Notes: generated by a model from the sequence alone, not told the origin. A stretch of 49,380 bases of DNA from Vibrio sp. CAU 1672 (GCF_029223195.1 NZ_JARHUF010000014.1:1-49380), one strand, 5' to 3'; positions 1 to 8,786 are shown, numbered from the stretch's first letter. Made by a program: numbers and translations.

Positions 1-240
1 AACGTGCGCGTAGTGGCGAGTTGGAGTGTCGTACTCTACGTGAGAAGTAGCGATTGTGATACCGCGCTCACGCTCTTCTGGAGCGTTATCGATAGATGCG
101 AAGTCTTTCGCTTCACCGCCGTACACTTTAGCTAGAGTAGTACAGATTGCAGCAGTTAGAGTTGTTTTACCGTGGTCAACGTGGCCGATAGTACCAACGT
201 TAACGTGCGGTTTCGTACGTTCAAATTTTTCTTTAGACAC
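1..240 (-). CDS. tuf: Elongation factor Tu, N-terminal part (cut by window edge)
   Basis: These are the first 80 codons of EF-Tu; the rest lies beyond the left edge. EF-Tu carries aminoacyl-tRNA to the ribosomal A site as a GTP ternary complex. The P-loop GHVDHGKTT sits at residues 19-27 and the switch-I stretch RERGITI at about 59-65. The start is a GTG at 240, supported by the purine-rich AGGAAGGA seven bases upstream and by the normal [15 protein letters not shown]-terminus. It is the last gene of the str operon (rpsL-rpsG-fusA-tuf), 153 bp after fusA. That gap contains its own strong promoter, so tuf can be transcribed apart from the operon. Identity is certain; whether a second tuf copy exists cannot be seen here. 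Confidence 0.97.
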   Translation of the reverse strand, partial: MSKEKFERTKPHVNVGTIGHVDHGKTTLTAAICTTLAKVYGGEAKDFASIDNAPEERERGITIATSHVEYDTPTRHYAHV

Positions 241-306
241 GATCGTGTTCCTTCCTAGTTATGATTCGCCGCGATCCTTATTGATCGAGACGCGCCAGAA
301 ATTGTT

Positions 307-335
307 ATTTTATGCGCCAACGCCCGTTAGCGCAA
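307..335 (-). promoter_or_regulatory. Candidate sigma-70 promoter for tuf
   Basis: On the minus strand, TTGCGC (330-335) and TAAAAT (307-312) are separated by exactly 17 bp, in the fusA-tuf gap. The predicted start is near position 300, leaving a leader of about 60 nt before the GTG. E. coli tufA is also known to have secondary promoters independent of the str promoter. Seen in the sequence; activity is inferred. Confidence 0.6.
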
Positions 336-353
336 TATTTGGACGGCCTGATC

Positions 354-380
354 TGGCAAAAAGTCGTAAACTTTTTGCCA
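354..380 (-). repeat. Perfect 11-bp inverted repeat after fusA
   Basis: TGGCAAAAAGT (354-364) and ACTTTTTGCCA (370-380) form a perfect 11-bp stem with a 5-nt loop, starting 14 bp after the fusA stop codon and upstream of the tuf promoter. There is no T-run after it on the minus strand, so it is more likely an mRNA processing, 3'-end stabilising or attenuating structure than a full terminator. Confidence 0.55.
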
Positions 381-393
381 ATCATTTACCGTC

Positions 394-2493
394 TTAGTAA
401 CCACGCTCTGCAATAATTTTATCTGCGAAGTTTTTCGGCACTTCAGCGTACTCGTTAAACTCCATAGAGTAAGACGCGCGGCCTTGAGTTGCAGAACGTA
501 GGTCAGTTGCGTAACCAAACATCTCAGACAGTGGCACTTGAGCACGGATGATCTTCAGACCAGCCACACCTTCATCCATACCTTCGATGATACCGCGACG
601 ACGGTTAAGGTCACCAACAACGTCACCCATCCAGTCTTCCGGCGTAGTTACTTCGACATTCATCATTGGTTCAAGAATCACAGGTTGCGCTTCTAGTGCA
701 CCTTTCTTGAATGCCATCGAGCCGGCGATCTTGAACGCCATCTCGCTTGAGTCGACATCGTGGTAAGAGCCATCAAATAGTGTAGCTTTAATATCTAGAA
801 CAGGGTAACCCGCTAGAACACCACTGTTCATTTGCTCTTCAATACCTTTCGATACTGAACCGATGTATTCCTTAGGAATAACACCACCCACAATTTCGTC
901 TACGAATACAAAACCTTCACCAGGTTCTGAAGGTTCAAGTTTGATCCATACGTGACCGTATTGACCGCGACCGCCAGATTGACGAACGAACTTGCCTTCC
1001 ACTTCCGCGCTGCCACGAATGGTTTCACGGTAAGCAACCTGAGGTTTACCAACGTTACAGTCAACGCTGAATTCACGCTTCATACGGTCAACGATGATAT
1101 CCAGGTGAAGCTCACCCATACCAGAGATCAGAGTCTGACCTGTTTCGTCATCCGTTTCCACGCGGAATGATGGGTCTTCCGCCGCCAGTTTACCTAGCGC
1201 GATACCCATTTTCTCTTGGTCTGCTTTAGAACGAGGTTCTACCGCAATCTGAATTACAGGCTCTGGAAATTCCATACGTTCCAGAATCACTTTGTGGTTC
1301 TGGTCACACAGGGTGTCACCTGTAGTTACATCTTTAAGGCCGATAGCCGCTGCAATATCACCAGCGCGAACTTCTTTTACTTCTTCACGCTTGTTTGCAT
1401 GCATCTGAACGATACGACCGAAACGCTCTTTCTTCTCTTTTACTGAGTTGTAAACCGCATCACCAGAGTTGACAACACCTGAGTAAACGCGCATGAAAGT
1501 TAGTGTGCCCACAAATGGGTCAGTCGCGATCTTAAATGCTAGTGCTGAGAACGGTTCGTTGTCGTCTGCGTGACGCTCAACTTCATTCTCTCGCTCGTCG
1601 ATACCTTTGATTGCAGGTACGTCGATTGGTGACGGCAAGAATTCGATCACTGCGTCCAGTACTGCCTGAACACCTTTGTTCTTGAACGCACTGCCACAAG
1701 TCGCCAGTACGATTTCGTTGTTCAGGGTACGAGTACGCAGAGCTTGTTTGATTTCTGCTTCAGTCAGTTCACCTTCTTCAAGGTACTTGTCCATCAGCTC
1801 TTCAGTTGCTTCCGCGGCCGCTTCAACCAGGTTGTTGCGCCACTCTTCAGCAAGCTCTTGCATGTCCGCTGGAATTTCGTCGTATGTGAACGACATGCCT
1901 TGGTCAGCTTCATTCCAGTTGATCATCTTCATCTTGATAAGGTCGATAACACCTCGGAAATCATCTTCCGCACCAACGTTTAGTTGGATTGGAACCGGGT
2001 TCGCCCCAAGACGGTTTTTAATTTGGTCCACAACGCGTAGGAAGTCGGCACCTGCACGGTCCATCTTGTTAACAAATACCATACGTGGAACGTGGTACTT
2101 GTCTGCTTGACGCCATACAGTTTCAGACTGAGGTTCAACACCAGATGAGCCACAGAACACAACAACGGCACCATCAAGTACGCGCAGAGAACGCTCTACT
2201 TCGATAGTAAAGTCAACGTGTCCAGGGGTGTCGATGATGTTAACGCGGTGCTCTTGGAATTGTGCTTCCATACCACGCCAGAAGGTAGTAGTCGCCGCTG
2301 AAGTGATAGTGATACCACGTTCTTGCTCCTGCTCCATCCAGTCCATGGTTGCTGCGCCATCGTGAACTTCACCGATTTTATGAGACAGACCAGTGTAGAA
2401 CAGAATACGTTCAGTAGTGGTTGTTTTACCTGCATCTACGTGAGCACAGATACCGATGTTACGGTAGCGCTCAATAGGAGTTTTGCGAGCCAC
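394..2493 (-). CDS. fusA: Elongation factor G
   Basis: EF-G is the GTPase that translocates tRNA and mRNA on the ribosome and, with RRF, recycles it. The protein is 699 aa, the usual length. G1 is AHVDAGKTT at residues 17-25, G3 is DTPGH at 88-92 and G4 is NKMD at 142-145. Domains II-V follow in order, with domain IV in the region [12 protein letters not shown] near residue 510. The ATG start at 2493 gives the canonical [15 protein letters not shown]-terminus, with an upstream AGAGG ribosome-binding site. It lies third in the str operon. The rpsG-fusA spacer is unusually long (137 bp) and rich in hairpins (see separate entries). No truncation or odd residue was noticed. Confidence 0.98.
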   Translation of the reverse strand: MARKTPIERYRNIGICAHVDAGKTTTTERILFYTGLSHKIGEVHDGAATMDWMEQEQERGITITSAATTTFWRGMEAQFQEHRVNIIDTPGHVDFTIEVERSLRVLDGAVVVFCGSSGVEPQSETVWRQADKYHVPRMVFVNKMDRAGADFLRVVDQIKNRLGANPVPIQLNVGAEDDFRGVIDLIKMKMINWNEADQGMSFTYDEIPADMQELAEEWRNNLVEAAAEATEELMDKYLEEGELTEAEIKQALRTRTLNNEIVLATCGSAFKNKGVQAVLDAVIEFLPSPIDVPAIKGIDERENEVERHADDNEPFSALAFKIATDPFVGTLTFMRVYSGVVNSGDAVYNSVKEKKERFGRIVQMHANKREEVKEVRAGDIAAAIGLKDVTTGDTLCDQNHKVILERMEFPEPVIQIAVEPRSKADQEKMGIALGKLAAEDPSFRVETDDETGQTLISGMGELHLDIIVDRMKREFSVDCNVGKPQVAYRETIRGSAEVEGKFVRQSGGRGQYGHVWIKLEPSEPGEGFVFVDEIVGGVIPKEYIGSVSKGIEEQMNSGVLAGYPVLDIKATLFDGSYHDVDSSEMAFKIAGSMAFKKGALEAQPVILEPMMNVEVTTPEDWMGDVVGDLNRRRGIIEGMDEGVAGLKIIRAQVPLSEMFGYATDLRSATQGRASYSMEFNEYAEVPKNFADKIIAERGY

Positions 2494-2519
2494 GATTGAA
2501 TCCTCTTAACTTAGAGATA

Positions 2520-2571
2520 GGGACTATTGCTATAACTAAAAATGCTATCCCCTAGATATAGCAATAGTTCC
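2520..2571 (-). repeat. Long inverted repeat in the rpsG-fusA spacer
   Basis: GGGACTATTGCTATA (2520-2534) pairs with TATAGCAATAGTTCC (2557-2571) over 15 positions with one G-U pair and a 22-nt loop. A further partial copy of the GGAACTA element follows at about 2585-2591. In the fusA mRNA leader this would form a long hairpin close to the fusA ribosome-binding site. The function is unknown; translational or decay control of fusA is an inference. Confidence 0.6.
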
Positions 2572-2595
2572 TAGCATAGGCATAGGAACTAAAGA

Positions 2596-2621
2596 AGTGC
2601 TGCAAGGAACCTTGCAGCACT
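2596..2621 (-). terminator. Strong hairpin after rpsG, possible attenuator
   Basis: AGTGCTGCAAG (2596-2606) pairs perfectly with CTTGCAGCACT (2611-2621) around a 4-nt GAAC loop, 10 bp after the rpsG stop. The minus-strand tail is TTCTTTAG, only a weak T-run, so partial termination or an mRNA processing barrier between rpsG and fusA is more likely than full termination. Confidence 0.5.
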
Positions 2622-2630
2622 GAAAAGGTA

Positions 2631-3101
2631 TTACCAGCGGTAATGAGCGAATGCTTTGTTCGCTTCTGCCATACGGTGAACGTCTTCACGTTTCTTAACA
2701 GCAGTACCTTTGTTCTCAGACGCGTCTAGCATTTCAGCTGCCAGGCGTTGAGCCATAGATTTTTCACCACGCTTGCGCGCAGCTTCAACCAACCAACGCA
2801 TAGCAAGTGCGTTACGGCGAACCGGACGTACTTCTACAGGCACTTGGTAAGTTGAACCACCAACACGGCGAGATTTAACCTCTACCGCAGGGCGAACGTT
2901 TTCAAGAGCTTCTTCAAAAATAGCTAAGTGGTCTTTACCAGACTTTTCAGCCATAGAGTCTAGTGCAGTGTAAACAATTTTCTCTGCAGTAGATTTTTTA
3001 CCGTCAACCATTAGGATGTTAACGAATTTTGCCAGCAGTTCAGATTTGAACTTTGGATCTGGAAGGATCTTACGCTGACCAATGACGCGACGACGTGGCA
3101 T
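2631..3101 (-). CDS. rpsG: Ribosomal protein uS7 (30S)
   Basis: uS7 nucleates assembly of the 30S head by binding the 3' major domain of 16S rRNA. The protein is 156 aa, matching the short form of the family, with the N-terminus [18 protein letters not shown] and the C-terminus ending FAHYRW. It is the second gene of the str operon. The ATG at 3101 has a GGAGA ribosome-binding site. In E. coli S7 binds the rpsL-rpsG intercistronic mRNA and represses its own operon. The 102-bp rpsL-rpsG spacer here is of similar length, so the same feedback is plausible, but the RNA fold was not worked out. Identity is certain. Confidence 0.98.
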   Translation of the reverse strand: MPRRRVIGQRKILPDPKFKSELLAKFVNILMVDGKKSTAEKIVYTALDSMAEKSGKDHLAIFEEALENVRPAVEVKSRRVGGSTYQVPVEVRPVRRNALAMRWLVEAARKRGEKSMAQRLAAEMLDASENKGTAVKKREDVHRMAEANKAFAHYRW

Positions 3102-3203
3102 GGAATATTCTCCGTTGTCTTCTTCAGGTTTTATCCAAAACTTTGCAGTTTTTTCAAAAAATTAAAAAATAATTTAGTGTTTGGCCTTACTTAACGGAAT
3201 CCA

Positions 3204-3581
<378 letters not shown>

Positions 3582-3657
3582 CTAGCTCCTGATTTACTTG
3601 AAAGTAAGCTTTGTGAAAAATCTATCCCCAACCACCGTTGGCAGTTAGGGACGCAAA

Positions 3658-3686
3658 ATTCTATGCAGCAGTGAGATGTGTGTCAA
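3658..3686 (-). promoter_or_regulatory. Near-consensus sigma-70 promoter of the str operon
   Basis: On the minus strand a perfect -35 TTGACA (3681-3686) is followed after 17 bp by TAGAAT (3658-3663). AT-rich DNA upstream (an A6 run and TATAT) resembles an UP element. It lies about 80 bp before rpsL and just beyond the end of tusB, so the str operon has its own strong promoter regardless of read-through from tus. Confidence 0.8.
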
Positions 3687-3756
3687 GAAATATACGGATC
3701 TTTTTTGTTCAATCGAAGCGAAGGGGCCGTAACGCGGGATATACGCCCTGAGAGGC

Positions 3757-4032
3757 TCAGTTCCACGTCAGAGAATTACGATGTTGTTCCGTGAGTTCGA
3801 CAAAACCCGCGTAGTCAACCACAGTGCACGATGGGCTGACTCGGTGGCTGATGCCACGCGCCAGAAGATCACTATCCAGGACAAAAGCCGCCTGGCCTTT
3901 GACCATTGGAAAACTTTGGTGTTGCGGGTTCGCGGCATACACGGCATCTTCGATCAACAGTAACGCATCCTGCTCGTGGCAGAGAGCCACGGCGTCATGT
4001 AACCCGGTTAGCGTTTTAATAATGTGTAACAT
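3757..4032 (-). CDS. tusB: Sulfurtransferase complex subunit TusB
   Basis: TusB is a structural subunit of the TusBCD heterohexamer that relays sulfur from TusA (via TusD and TusE) to MnmA for 2-thiouridine at the wobble base of tRNA-Lys, -Glu and -Gln. The protein is 91 aa, starting MLHIIKTLTGLHDAVALC and ending RNSLTWN, as in the family (DsrH-like fold). The ATG at 4032 has a GAGGTGATGC ribosome-binding site and follows tusC by 8 bp. It is last in the yheO-tusD-tusC-tusB operon, directly upstream of the rpsL promoter, as in E. coli. No obvious terminator lies between it and that promoter. Confidence 0.92.
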   Translation of the reverse strand: MLHIIKTLTGLHDAVALCHEQDALLLIEDAVYAANPQHQSFPMVKGQAAFVLDSDLLARGISHRVSPSCTVVDYAGFVELTEQHRNSLTWN

Positions 4033-4040
4033 GCATCACC

Positions 4041-4397
4041 TCAGAACGACAGTAGTTTACCAGCTTGCTGCAAGCGCTGACGCAACTGCTCCCGGCTGAG
4101 TGGCTCGGCATCTATGATCAGATCCGCTTGCGCTAAGCCTCGCTCCGCGAGCGAACTGCGGCAGACATAGACTTGTTCAATGTCATAGAGATCGAACAAC
4201 TTCAACATCGGCGCATAATCTTTACTCAGGATGGCCGACGGCTGCTGATCGCGCAGCAGTTGATATACGCCGTCACCGAAAAAGATAACGCTGATGTCTT
4301 CACAATAGGCCGACGCTGCCAACAGCGCATCCACCCCTTCGCGCCCTGCCGAGCTGCTATGAGGCGCACTACGAAACAGATAAGTTAACTGACTCAA
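4041..4397 (-). CDS. tusC: Sulfurtransferase complex subunit TusC
   Basis: TusC is a DsrF-like subunit of the TusBCD sulfur relay complex for tRNA 2-thiolation. The protein is 118 aa (E. coli 119). The start [23 protein letters not shown] shows the typical APHG/S-type glycine-serine loop followed by a helix. Its ATG overlaps the tusD stop as ATGA (4394-4397), a sign of translational coupling, and tusB begins 8 bp later. Gene order D-C-B next to yheO and rpsL is the same as in enterobacteria. The conserved cysteine relay resides in TusD, not here. Confidence 0.92.
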   Translation of the reverse strand: MSQLTYLFRSAPHSSSAGREGVDALLAASAYCEDISVIFFGDGVYQLLRDQQPSAILSKDYAPMLKLFDLYDIEQVYVCRSSLAERGLAQADLIIDAEPLSREQLRQRLQQAGKLLSF

Positions 4398-4789
4398 AAC
4401 TGCACCACCCTGTCTTGGCTGAGCATGGCTTCTGCCAAGCTACCGAGCCCTGCTTGTTCGAAGCCCTGGGCCAGATTACTTTGCGCGAGGCCATGCTGGC
4501 TGGCTTCATCTTCACCGACAATTCCCCGGCGCAGCGCCGCGGCGATGCAAGTCTCCAGACGAACACCATGCTGTTGTGCCAGCGTTTGCCAGGCCTGGCT
4601 GAGGTCAAACTCATCGTTAGCCGGCACACTGAGCGCCGTGCCGTTGCTGACCCCGTCCTGGTAAAAGAACACACTAACCAGCGTGTGGCCGCGTTTAATC
4701 AGGGCCTGGGCAAACTGGTATGCACTGCGAGCCGACTGGCTGCCGTACAGCGGTCCATTGACCACCAGCGTGTAGCGGAGGCAACTCAC
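4394..4789 (-). CDS. tusD: Sulfurtransferase TusD
   Basis: TusD is the catalytic DsrE-like subunit of TusBCD. Its conserved cysteine takes persulfide sulfur from TusA and passes it to TusE. The protein is 131 aa with the family N-terminus [20 protein letters not shown]. The relay cysteine is visible as Cys81 in [13 protein letters not shown], equivalent to Cys78 of E. coli TusD. The start ATG at 4789 overlaps the yheO stop by 4 bp (ATGA) and its own stop overlaps tusC by 4 bp, so the operon is tightly coupled. The product acts in the cytoplasm in tRNA-Lys/Glu/Gln wobble modification. Confidence 0.93.
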   Translation of the reverse strand: MSCLRYTLVVNGPLYGSQSARSAYQFAQALIKRGHTLVSVFFYQDGVSNGTALSVPANDEFDLSQAWQTLAQQHGVRLETCIAAALRRGIVGEDEASQHGLAQSNLAQGFEQAGLGSLAEAMLSQDRVVQF

Positions 4790-5508
4790 TTCTCTTCGTC
4801 CTCAGTTTTACGCTGACGAATATACAGGTAGACCGTATGTTTGGAGATGTTTAACCGATCCGCGACACGGTTAATCGCATCTTTGATGTCAAAGATGCCT
4901 TTGTCATACAGCTCCATCACGATTTGGCGGTTTTTGGTGTTGTTTGACACTGACTTGTCGGCGTTAATCTCTTCAATGGTACGTTCGACCGTCTGATCCA
5001 CCAACTCTTCAACATCACTGGCAAAGTTTACCGATGACGCCGCTTCTTTGGCCTCTTGGGTCGGCATGAATGACTGCAATACCTGCGAGAACGGTGCATC
5101 CAGGTTGACATTGATACACAGTAAACCGATCACACGGTTATCACCGTTGCGAATCGCCACCGTGATCGACTTCATCAATACCCCGCCCTTGGCACGGGTA
5201 AAGTAAGAGCGAGAGAAATTACGCTCCGAGCCTTCAATGTCTTTGAGCATTTTCAGCGCCAGATCGGTGATCGGAGAACCAACCTGACGGCCGGTATTTT
5301 CACCATTGGCAATTTTGATCGCAGAGGTATTCAAATCTTCCAGCGAGTGAAGAACAATCTCACAAAACGGGCCAATCAGGCTGGCAATGCCATCCACCAC
5401 CGCCTCATAAGATTTCAAGATGATTTTATCGTGCTCGGTAAATGGCATCACGTTGACAGATTCCATTTCGAGCAACATCTCCGCATTTATTGTTTCTGTA
5501 GTTGTCAT
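4786..5508 (-). CDS. yheO: YheO-like PAS/HTH transcriptional regulator
   Basis: This is a 240-aa putative DNA-binding regulator. Residues about 25-135 match the YheO-type PAS domain (for example [24 protein letters not shown] and [21 protein letters not shown]). The C-terminal end has a helix-turn-helix of the type found in TyrR-like and DUF2083-like proteins, at about 190-232 ([20 protein letters not shown]). It heads the tusDCB operon with a 4-bp overlap to tusD, as in E. coli, which suggests control of, or a link to, sulfur relay genes. The ligand and targets are not known for the family member seen here. The start at 5508 gives [16 protein letters not shown]; a shorter start at the later MLLEM is possible. 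Confidence 0.85.
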   Translation of the reverse strand: MTTTETINAEMLLEMESVNVMPFTEHDKIILKSYEAVVDGIASLIGPFCEIVLHSLEDLNTSAIKIANGENTGRQVGSPITDLALKMLKDIEGSERNFSRSYFTRAKGGVLMKSITVAIRNGDNRVIGLLCINVNLDAPFSQVLQSFMPTQEAKEAASSVNFASDVEELVDQTVERTIEEINADKSVSNNTKNRQIVMELYDKGIFDIKDAINRVADRLNISKHTVYLYIRQRKTEDEEK

Positions 5509-5599
5509 AAGCCTTCGAGCGAAAAATCAACAAATTGGTGTAAGTTTATCAGAAAATTTGAGCCACAACCCAGCAAACTCACCAACTAGTGACCTAGAG

Positions 5600-5625
5600 C
5601 AAAAAAGGCCCGAAAATCGGGCCTT
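5600..5625 (-). terminator. Intrinsic terminator of fkpA
   Basis: A 9-bp perfect stem (AAGGCCCGA / TCGGGCCTT, 5605-5625) with a 3-nt loop is followed on the minus strand by T6. It lies 31 bp after the fkpA stop and separates fkpA from yheO. Confidence 0.9.
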
Positions 5626-5655
5626 GTGGTCTAACCTAATGTCACGCAAGGTTTA

Positions 5656-6438
5656 TTATTCAGTGGCTGCGTCACTTTCAATCTTCAGCAGCTCTACCTC
5701 GAAGACCAAAGTAGAGTTAGCAGGAATGCTCGGTGTATCTTGTGAGCCATAAGCCAGCTCAGGCGGGATAACGAACTTGAACTTTGAACCAACCGGCATC
5801 AGTTGGACACCTTCGGTCCAGCCTGGGATAACTCGGTTTAACGGGAACGTCGCCGGTTCACCGCGATCGTATGAGCTGTCAAACTGAGTACCGTCAATCA
5901 ACGTACCTTTGTAGTGTACTTGTACGGTATCAATATCTTTTGGTTGCTCACCTTCAGCCGGTGTCATCACCTGATACAACAGGCCAGACTCAGTCTTAAC
6001 CACGCCTTCTTGCTGCTCGAACTCAGCGCGGAATGCATCGCCGGCCGCTTTAGCTTCTGCCGCTTTCTCTTCCGCTTGCTTCTGCATGGTTTCAGCCACG
6101 CGCTTGTCCAGGCTTTCCAGCGCAGCACGGGTTTCTTCCTCGCTCATCGCCGGGTTGCCTTTGAATACATCTTCAATACCTTTCAGTACCAGCTCTTTGT
6201 TCAGGTCAATGCCAATCTCGCTTGGCTTTTCAATGCTGGCACTCAGGTAGTTTGCAAATGAAACCCCAATTGCGTATGCCGCTTTGTCATCGTCAGTTTT
6301 AAAGTGAACGGCTGTTGCGCTTTCTGCCTGCACTTGCTCAGCTTGTGGGGCAGCTTCTGATGTTGTTTCTTCTTTTTGACAACCTACCGCTAGCATGACT
6401 GTGGCAGCAAGTAGCGACACTTTTAAAACAGATTTCAT
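5656..6438 (-). CDS. fkpA: FkpA-type FKBP peptidyl-prolyl isomerase, lipoprotein
   Basis: This is a cell-envelope prolyl isomerase and chaperone. The start was set at the ATG at 6438 (260 aa) rather than 42 bp further upstream, because it has a GGGAGAAATT ribosome-binding site and gives a clean signal peptide, MKSVLKVSLLAATVMLAVGC. The lipobox cysteine at residue 20 predicts a lipid-anchored protein, whereas E. coli FkpA is soluble periplasmic. An N-terminal dimerisation domain (about 40-140) rich in Glu and Ala precedes the FKBP domain (about 150-255: VHYKGTLIDGTQFDSSYDRG, FPLNRVIPGWTEGVQLMPVG, IPPELAYG). It is monocistronic with its own terminator and divergent from the WD40-slyX pair. Confidence 0.93.
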   Translation of the reverse strand: MKSVLKVSLLAATVMLAVGCQKEETTSEAAPQAEQVQAESATAVHFKTDDDKAAYAIGVSFANYLSASIEKPSEIGIDLNKELVLKGIEDVFKGNPAMSEEETRAALESLDKRVAETMQKQAEEKAAEAKAAGDAFRAEFEQQEGVVKTESGLLYQVMTPAEGEQPKDIDTVQVHYKGTLIDGTQFDSSYDRGEPATFPLNRVIPGWTEGVQLMPVGSKFKFVIPPELAYGSQDTPSIPANSTLVFEVELLKIESDAATE

Positions 6439-6533
6439 TAATTTCTCCCAATAATGGCCAGGCCATTGGTTGATGTGCACAAATTTTCTTTGAGACTGAT
6501 GAAGACAATCTTTATATCAATATACTAGTTATA

Positions 6534-6545
6534 TGTCTTAAGACA
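6534..6545. promoter_or_regulatory. Perfect 12-bp palindrome in a divergent promoter region
   Basis: TGTCTTAAGACA is a perfect palindrome in the 128-bp gap between divergent fkpA and the WD40 lipoprotein gene, beside AT-rich DNA (TATATCAATATACTAG). Its placement fits an operator shared by both genes, but I do not recognise a known regulator motif. Confidence 0.4.
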
Positions 6546-6566
6546 CAAACCGGATTATTGGATGTA

Positions 6567-7553
6567 ATGCAAAGAATCTCTCATTTTTTCCTAGGCTTAA
6601 TTGTCATCACCACGTTAAATGGTTGCTTTTTTGCCAAACAGGAAGCGCAACGCTGGAATTTGGAACCGCAGGGTTCGACCAGCTTTGCGTTAAGCCGTGA
6701 CGGTCGCTTTGGCCTGTTCTACTCACGAGATCGCCATCTGGTATTATGGGATCTGGAACAAAATAGCGAACTGGCCCAACTGGGCGAACTCGATCCTGAT
6801 GGCAGTGTGGTTTCCCATATCCGCATATCAGACAACGCCCGCTATGCCGTCACCGCCAGCCAAATGCATTTTGCGGTGTGGGATCTTGGCTGGGCCCAAG
6901 CCAAAGGGCTGTGGTCCATTTCAGATGGCCTGATACGTGATGCTGACCTGACCAGCAATGGTGAACAAGTGCTGCTGGGTTTATCTAACGGTAAAGCCAT
7001 CTACGTCAACTTAGTCACCGGCCGGCGCATGGAGTTCCTTGCTCACCGAGAAAAAGTCAATTCGGTGGCCATTTCCCCCAACGGGCGCTTCGCGTTAACC
7101 GGCGGCAATGACTATACGGCCTATTTATGGGACACCAAAACCGGTCAGGTTCTGCACGCTTTCGAACATGAACAGCGGATTGTACGCGTTGCCCTGCAGC
7201 GTGACGGCGAGTTAGCCCTGACATCCGATGGCGGCAATCAAGCCATCATCTGGGATTTGCGCACCGGCAAACCCCGCAGCCAGCTGAGCAGTTGGTCACG
7301 ACAACTGATTTTCTCCAGCGCACGATTTTCCGATGATGGCCGGTTGCTGGTCACCGGTACCCCATCCGGCCGGGTGATGGTATGGGACACTGCCACTGGC
7401 AAACGCCTCGACGGATTTGAAGTTGAGCCGAAAAAAGATACTCGCCCTCCCCGCGCGGTGGTGTATGATGCTGCCTTTGATTCCAAGCAACGTGTAATTA
7501 CTGCCACCTCCGCGGGGATTGCCCAGGCCTGGCAGCTAGAGAACGGATCATGA
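6567..7553 (+). CDS. WD40-repeat beta-propeller lipoprotein
   Basis: This is a predicted envelope lipoprotein made almost wholly of one WD40 propeller. The N-terminus MQRISHFFLGLIVITTLNGC is a lipoprotein signal peptide with a lipobox ending at Cys20. From about residue 35 to 325 there are six to seven degenerate WD40 blades, with hallmarks such as VVSHIRISDNARYAVTAS, NSVAISPNGRFALTGGND, AYLWDTKTG, AIIWDLRTG and VMVWDTATGKRLDGF. The ATG at 6567 is preferred; an in-frame TTG nine bases upstream is an alternative. The stop overlaps the slyX start (ATGA, 7550-7553), so the two are co-translated. The function is unknown. The propeller suggests a scaffold on the outer or inner membrane facing the periplasm. 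It is divergent from fkpA. Confidence 0.85.
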   Translation: MQRISHFFLGLIVITTLNGCFFAKQEAQRWNLEPQGSTSFALSRDGRFGLFYSRDRHLVLWDLEQNSELAQLGELDPDGSVVSHIRISDNARYAVTASQMHFAVWDLGWAQAKGLWSISDGLIRDADLTSNGEQVLLGLSNGKAIYVNLVTGRRMEFLAHREKVNSVAISPNGRFALTGGNDYTAYLWDTKTGQVLHAFEHEQRIVRVALQRDGELALTSDGGNQAIIWDLRTGKPRSQLSSWSRQLIFSSARFSDDGRLLVTGTPSGRVMVWDTATGKRLDGFEVEPKKDTRPPRAVVYDAAFDSKQRVITATSAGIAQAWQLENGS

Positions 7554-7777
7554 CAGACAAACTTATTCAACAACTGGAAGCGCGTATCAATGACCTTGAA
7601 TGTCAGGTCGCGTTTCAAGAACAGACGATCGACGATCTGAACGATGCGTTAGCGCAGCAGCAGTTGCAAATCACCAAGATGCAAGATCAGATGAAATATG
7701 TGGTAGGTAAAGTAAAAAATATGGATGCGTCCAATATGGCCGATCCGGCCAAAGAGCCGCCGCCGCCACACTACTAA
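7550..7777 (+). CDS. slyX: SlyX family coiled-coil protein
   Basis: SlyX is a 75-aa cytoplasmic protein of unknown function, named for its position next to slyD. Residues 5-55 form a heptad-rich coiled coil (IQQLEARINDLECQVAFQEQ, then TIDDLNDALAQQQLQITKMQ), and the tail ends in PPPPHY, which is typical of the family. It overlaps the WD40 lipoprotein gene by 4 bp and is followed by a strong bidirectional terminator. In E. coli slyX lies between fkpA and slyD, and the same neighbours are present here. Confidence 0.93.
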   Translation: MTDKLIQQLEARINDLECQVAFQEQTIDDLNDALAQQQLQITKMQDQMKYVVGKVKNMDASNMADPAKEPPPPHY

Positions 7778-7790
7778 CCCTCCATCAACA

Positions 7791-7826
7791 ATCACAAAGC
7801 CCGGGATTACTCCCGGGCTTTGTGAT
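7791..7826. terminator. Bidirectional hairpin between convergent slyX and iaaA
   Basis: A perfect 16-bp stem, ATCACAAAGCCCGGGA (7791-7806) with TCCCGGGCTTTGTGAT (7811-7826), has a TTAC loop. It lies between the slyX stop (plus) and the iaaA stop (minus). T-runs on either side are weak, but the stem is very stable and the placement is that of a shared terminator. Confidence 0.8.
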
Positions 7827-7844
7827 TTAAACTAAGACTGCTCG

Positions 7845-8786
7845 CTAGTCGTCAGCATAAATTTTGACCGTCAGCTGGCCGTGAGTATCAATACTGGCGC
7901 GGTACATACCGGTACAGTTCAGCGCAAAATGCACATCGCCGCGGGCGTCGATTGCGATCAGGCCACCCTCGCCCCCCATCGTGTTGAGCTCACCGTGAAT
8001 GATGGTGTCACACGCAGTATGGACGTCTTCCTGCAAGTAACGCATCCGCGCGGCAACGTCTTCCGCGACACGTTTACGAATAAAGATCTCACCAATGCCG
8101 GTGGTAGAGACGGCCACAACTCCATTTTCCGCCACAGTGCCACAGCCAATTAACGCCGAGTCACCGACCCGGCCATATTGTTTATTGGTCAGGCCTCCGG
8201 TGCTGGTCGCTGCGGCCAGGTTACCACTTTGATCCAAAGCCACCGCGCCGACCGTGCCGTGTTGATGCTCATCGGCATTACGCGCTTCGGCAAGTCCACA
8301 TAAGCCTTTTTTGCGCATTGACAGCAGCTGTTCATAGCGGTGATCAGTAAAGAAATAATCCTGTTCGGTATATTGATGACCATGTTCAAAAGCAAACTGC
8401 TCGGCCCCTTCGCCGATCAACAACACATGCTGGCTTTTCTGCATCACATCGCGCGCCAGTTCAATGGGGTTTTTGATATGCCTGACTCCGGCTACCGCGC
8501 CAGCCGCCTGAGTACCGCCATCCATGAGCGAGGCATCCATCTCAACCATTTCATCATGGGTCAGGACCGAGCCTTTACCGGCGTTGAAATTGGGTGAATC
8601 CTCCAGCACTTTCACCGCCGCCACCACCGCATCTACCGCGCATCCGCCGGCTTGAAGTATTTGATGTCCCGCAGTCACCGCCGCGGTTAAGTCGGCGCTA
8701 ATTGACTGCTGCCGTGCAGCCGTCATCTGCTCAGGAAAGATAACACCAGCACCAGCGTGGATGGCGAGCGAAAATGGTTTACTCAT
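7845..8786 (-). CDS. iaaA: Isoaspartyl peptidase / plant-type L-asparaginase (Ntn hydrolase)
   Basis: This enzyme cleaves isoaspartyl (beta-Asp) dipeptides and L-asparagine. It is an N-terminal nucleophile hydrolase made as a precursor that self-cleaves into two subunits. The protein is 313 aa. The cleavage and nucleophile site is HGTVGAVALD, with Thr178 becoming the new N-terminus (Thr179 in E. coli IaaA). Downstream, AAATSTGGLTNKQYGRVGDS and TGIGEIFIRKRVA supply the substrate pocket. The start ATG at 8786 has GAGTAAGGCC upstream. It follows slyD on the same strand beyond a slyD terminator, so read-through or a promoter overlapping that hairpin must drive it. It is not part of the E. coli fkpA-slyX-slyD cluster, so it is an insertion into that order. 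Confidence 0.92.
   Translation of the reverse strand: MSKPFSLAIHAGAGVIFPEQMTAARQQSISADLTAAVTAGHQILQAGGCAVDAVVAAVKVLEDSPNFNAGKGSVLTHDEMVEMDASLMDGGTQAAGAVAGVRHIKNPIELARDVMQKSQHVLLIGEGAEQFAFEHGHQYTEQDYFFTDHRYEQLLSMRKKGLCGLAEARNADEHQHGTVGAVALDQSGNLAAATSTGGLTNKQYGRVGDSALIGCGTVAENGVVAVSTTGIGEIFIRKRVAEDVAARMRYLQEDVHTACDTIIHGELNTMGGEGGLIAIDARGDVHFALNCTGMYRASIDTHGQLTVKIYADD

Noticed and set aside
1676..2110. Long open frames antisense to fusA
   Set aside because: They arise from the codon bias of a highly expressed gene on the other strand; the translated sequence is Ser/Arg-rich and not protein-like.
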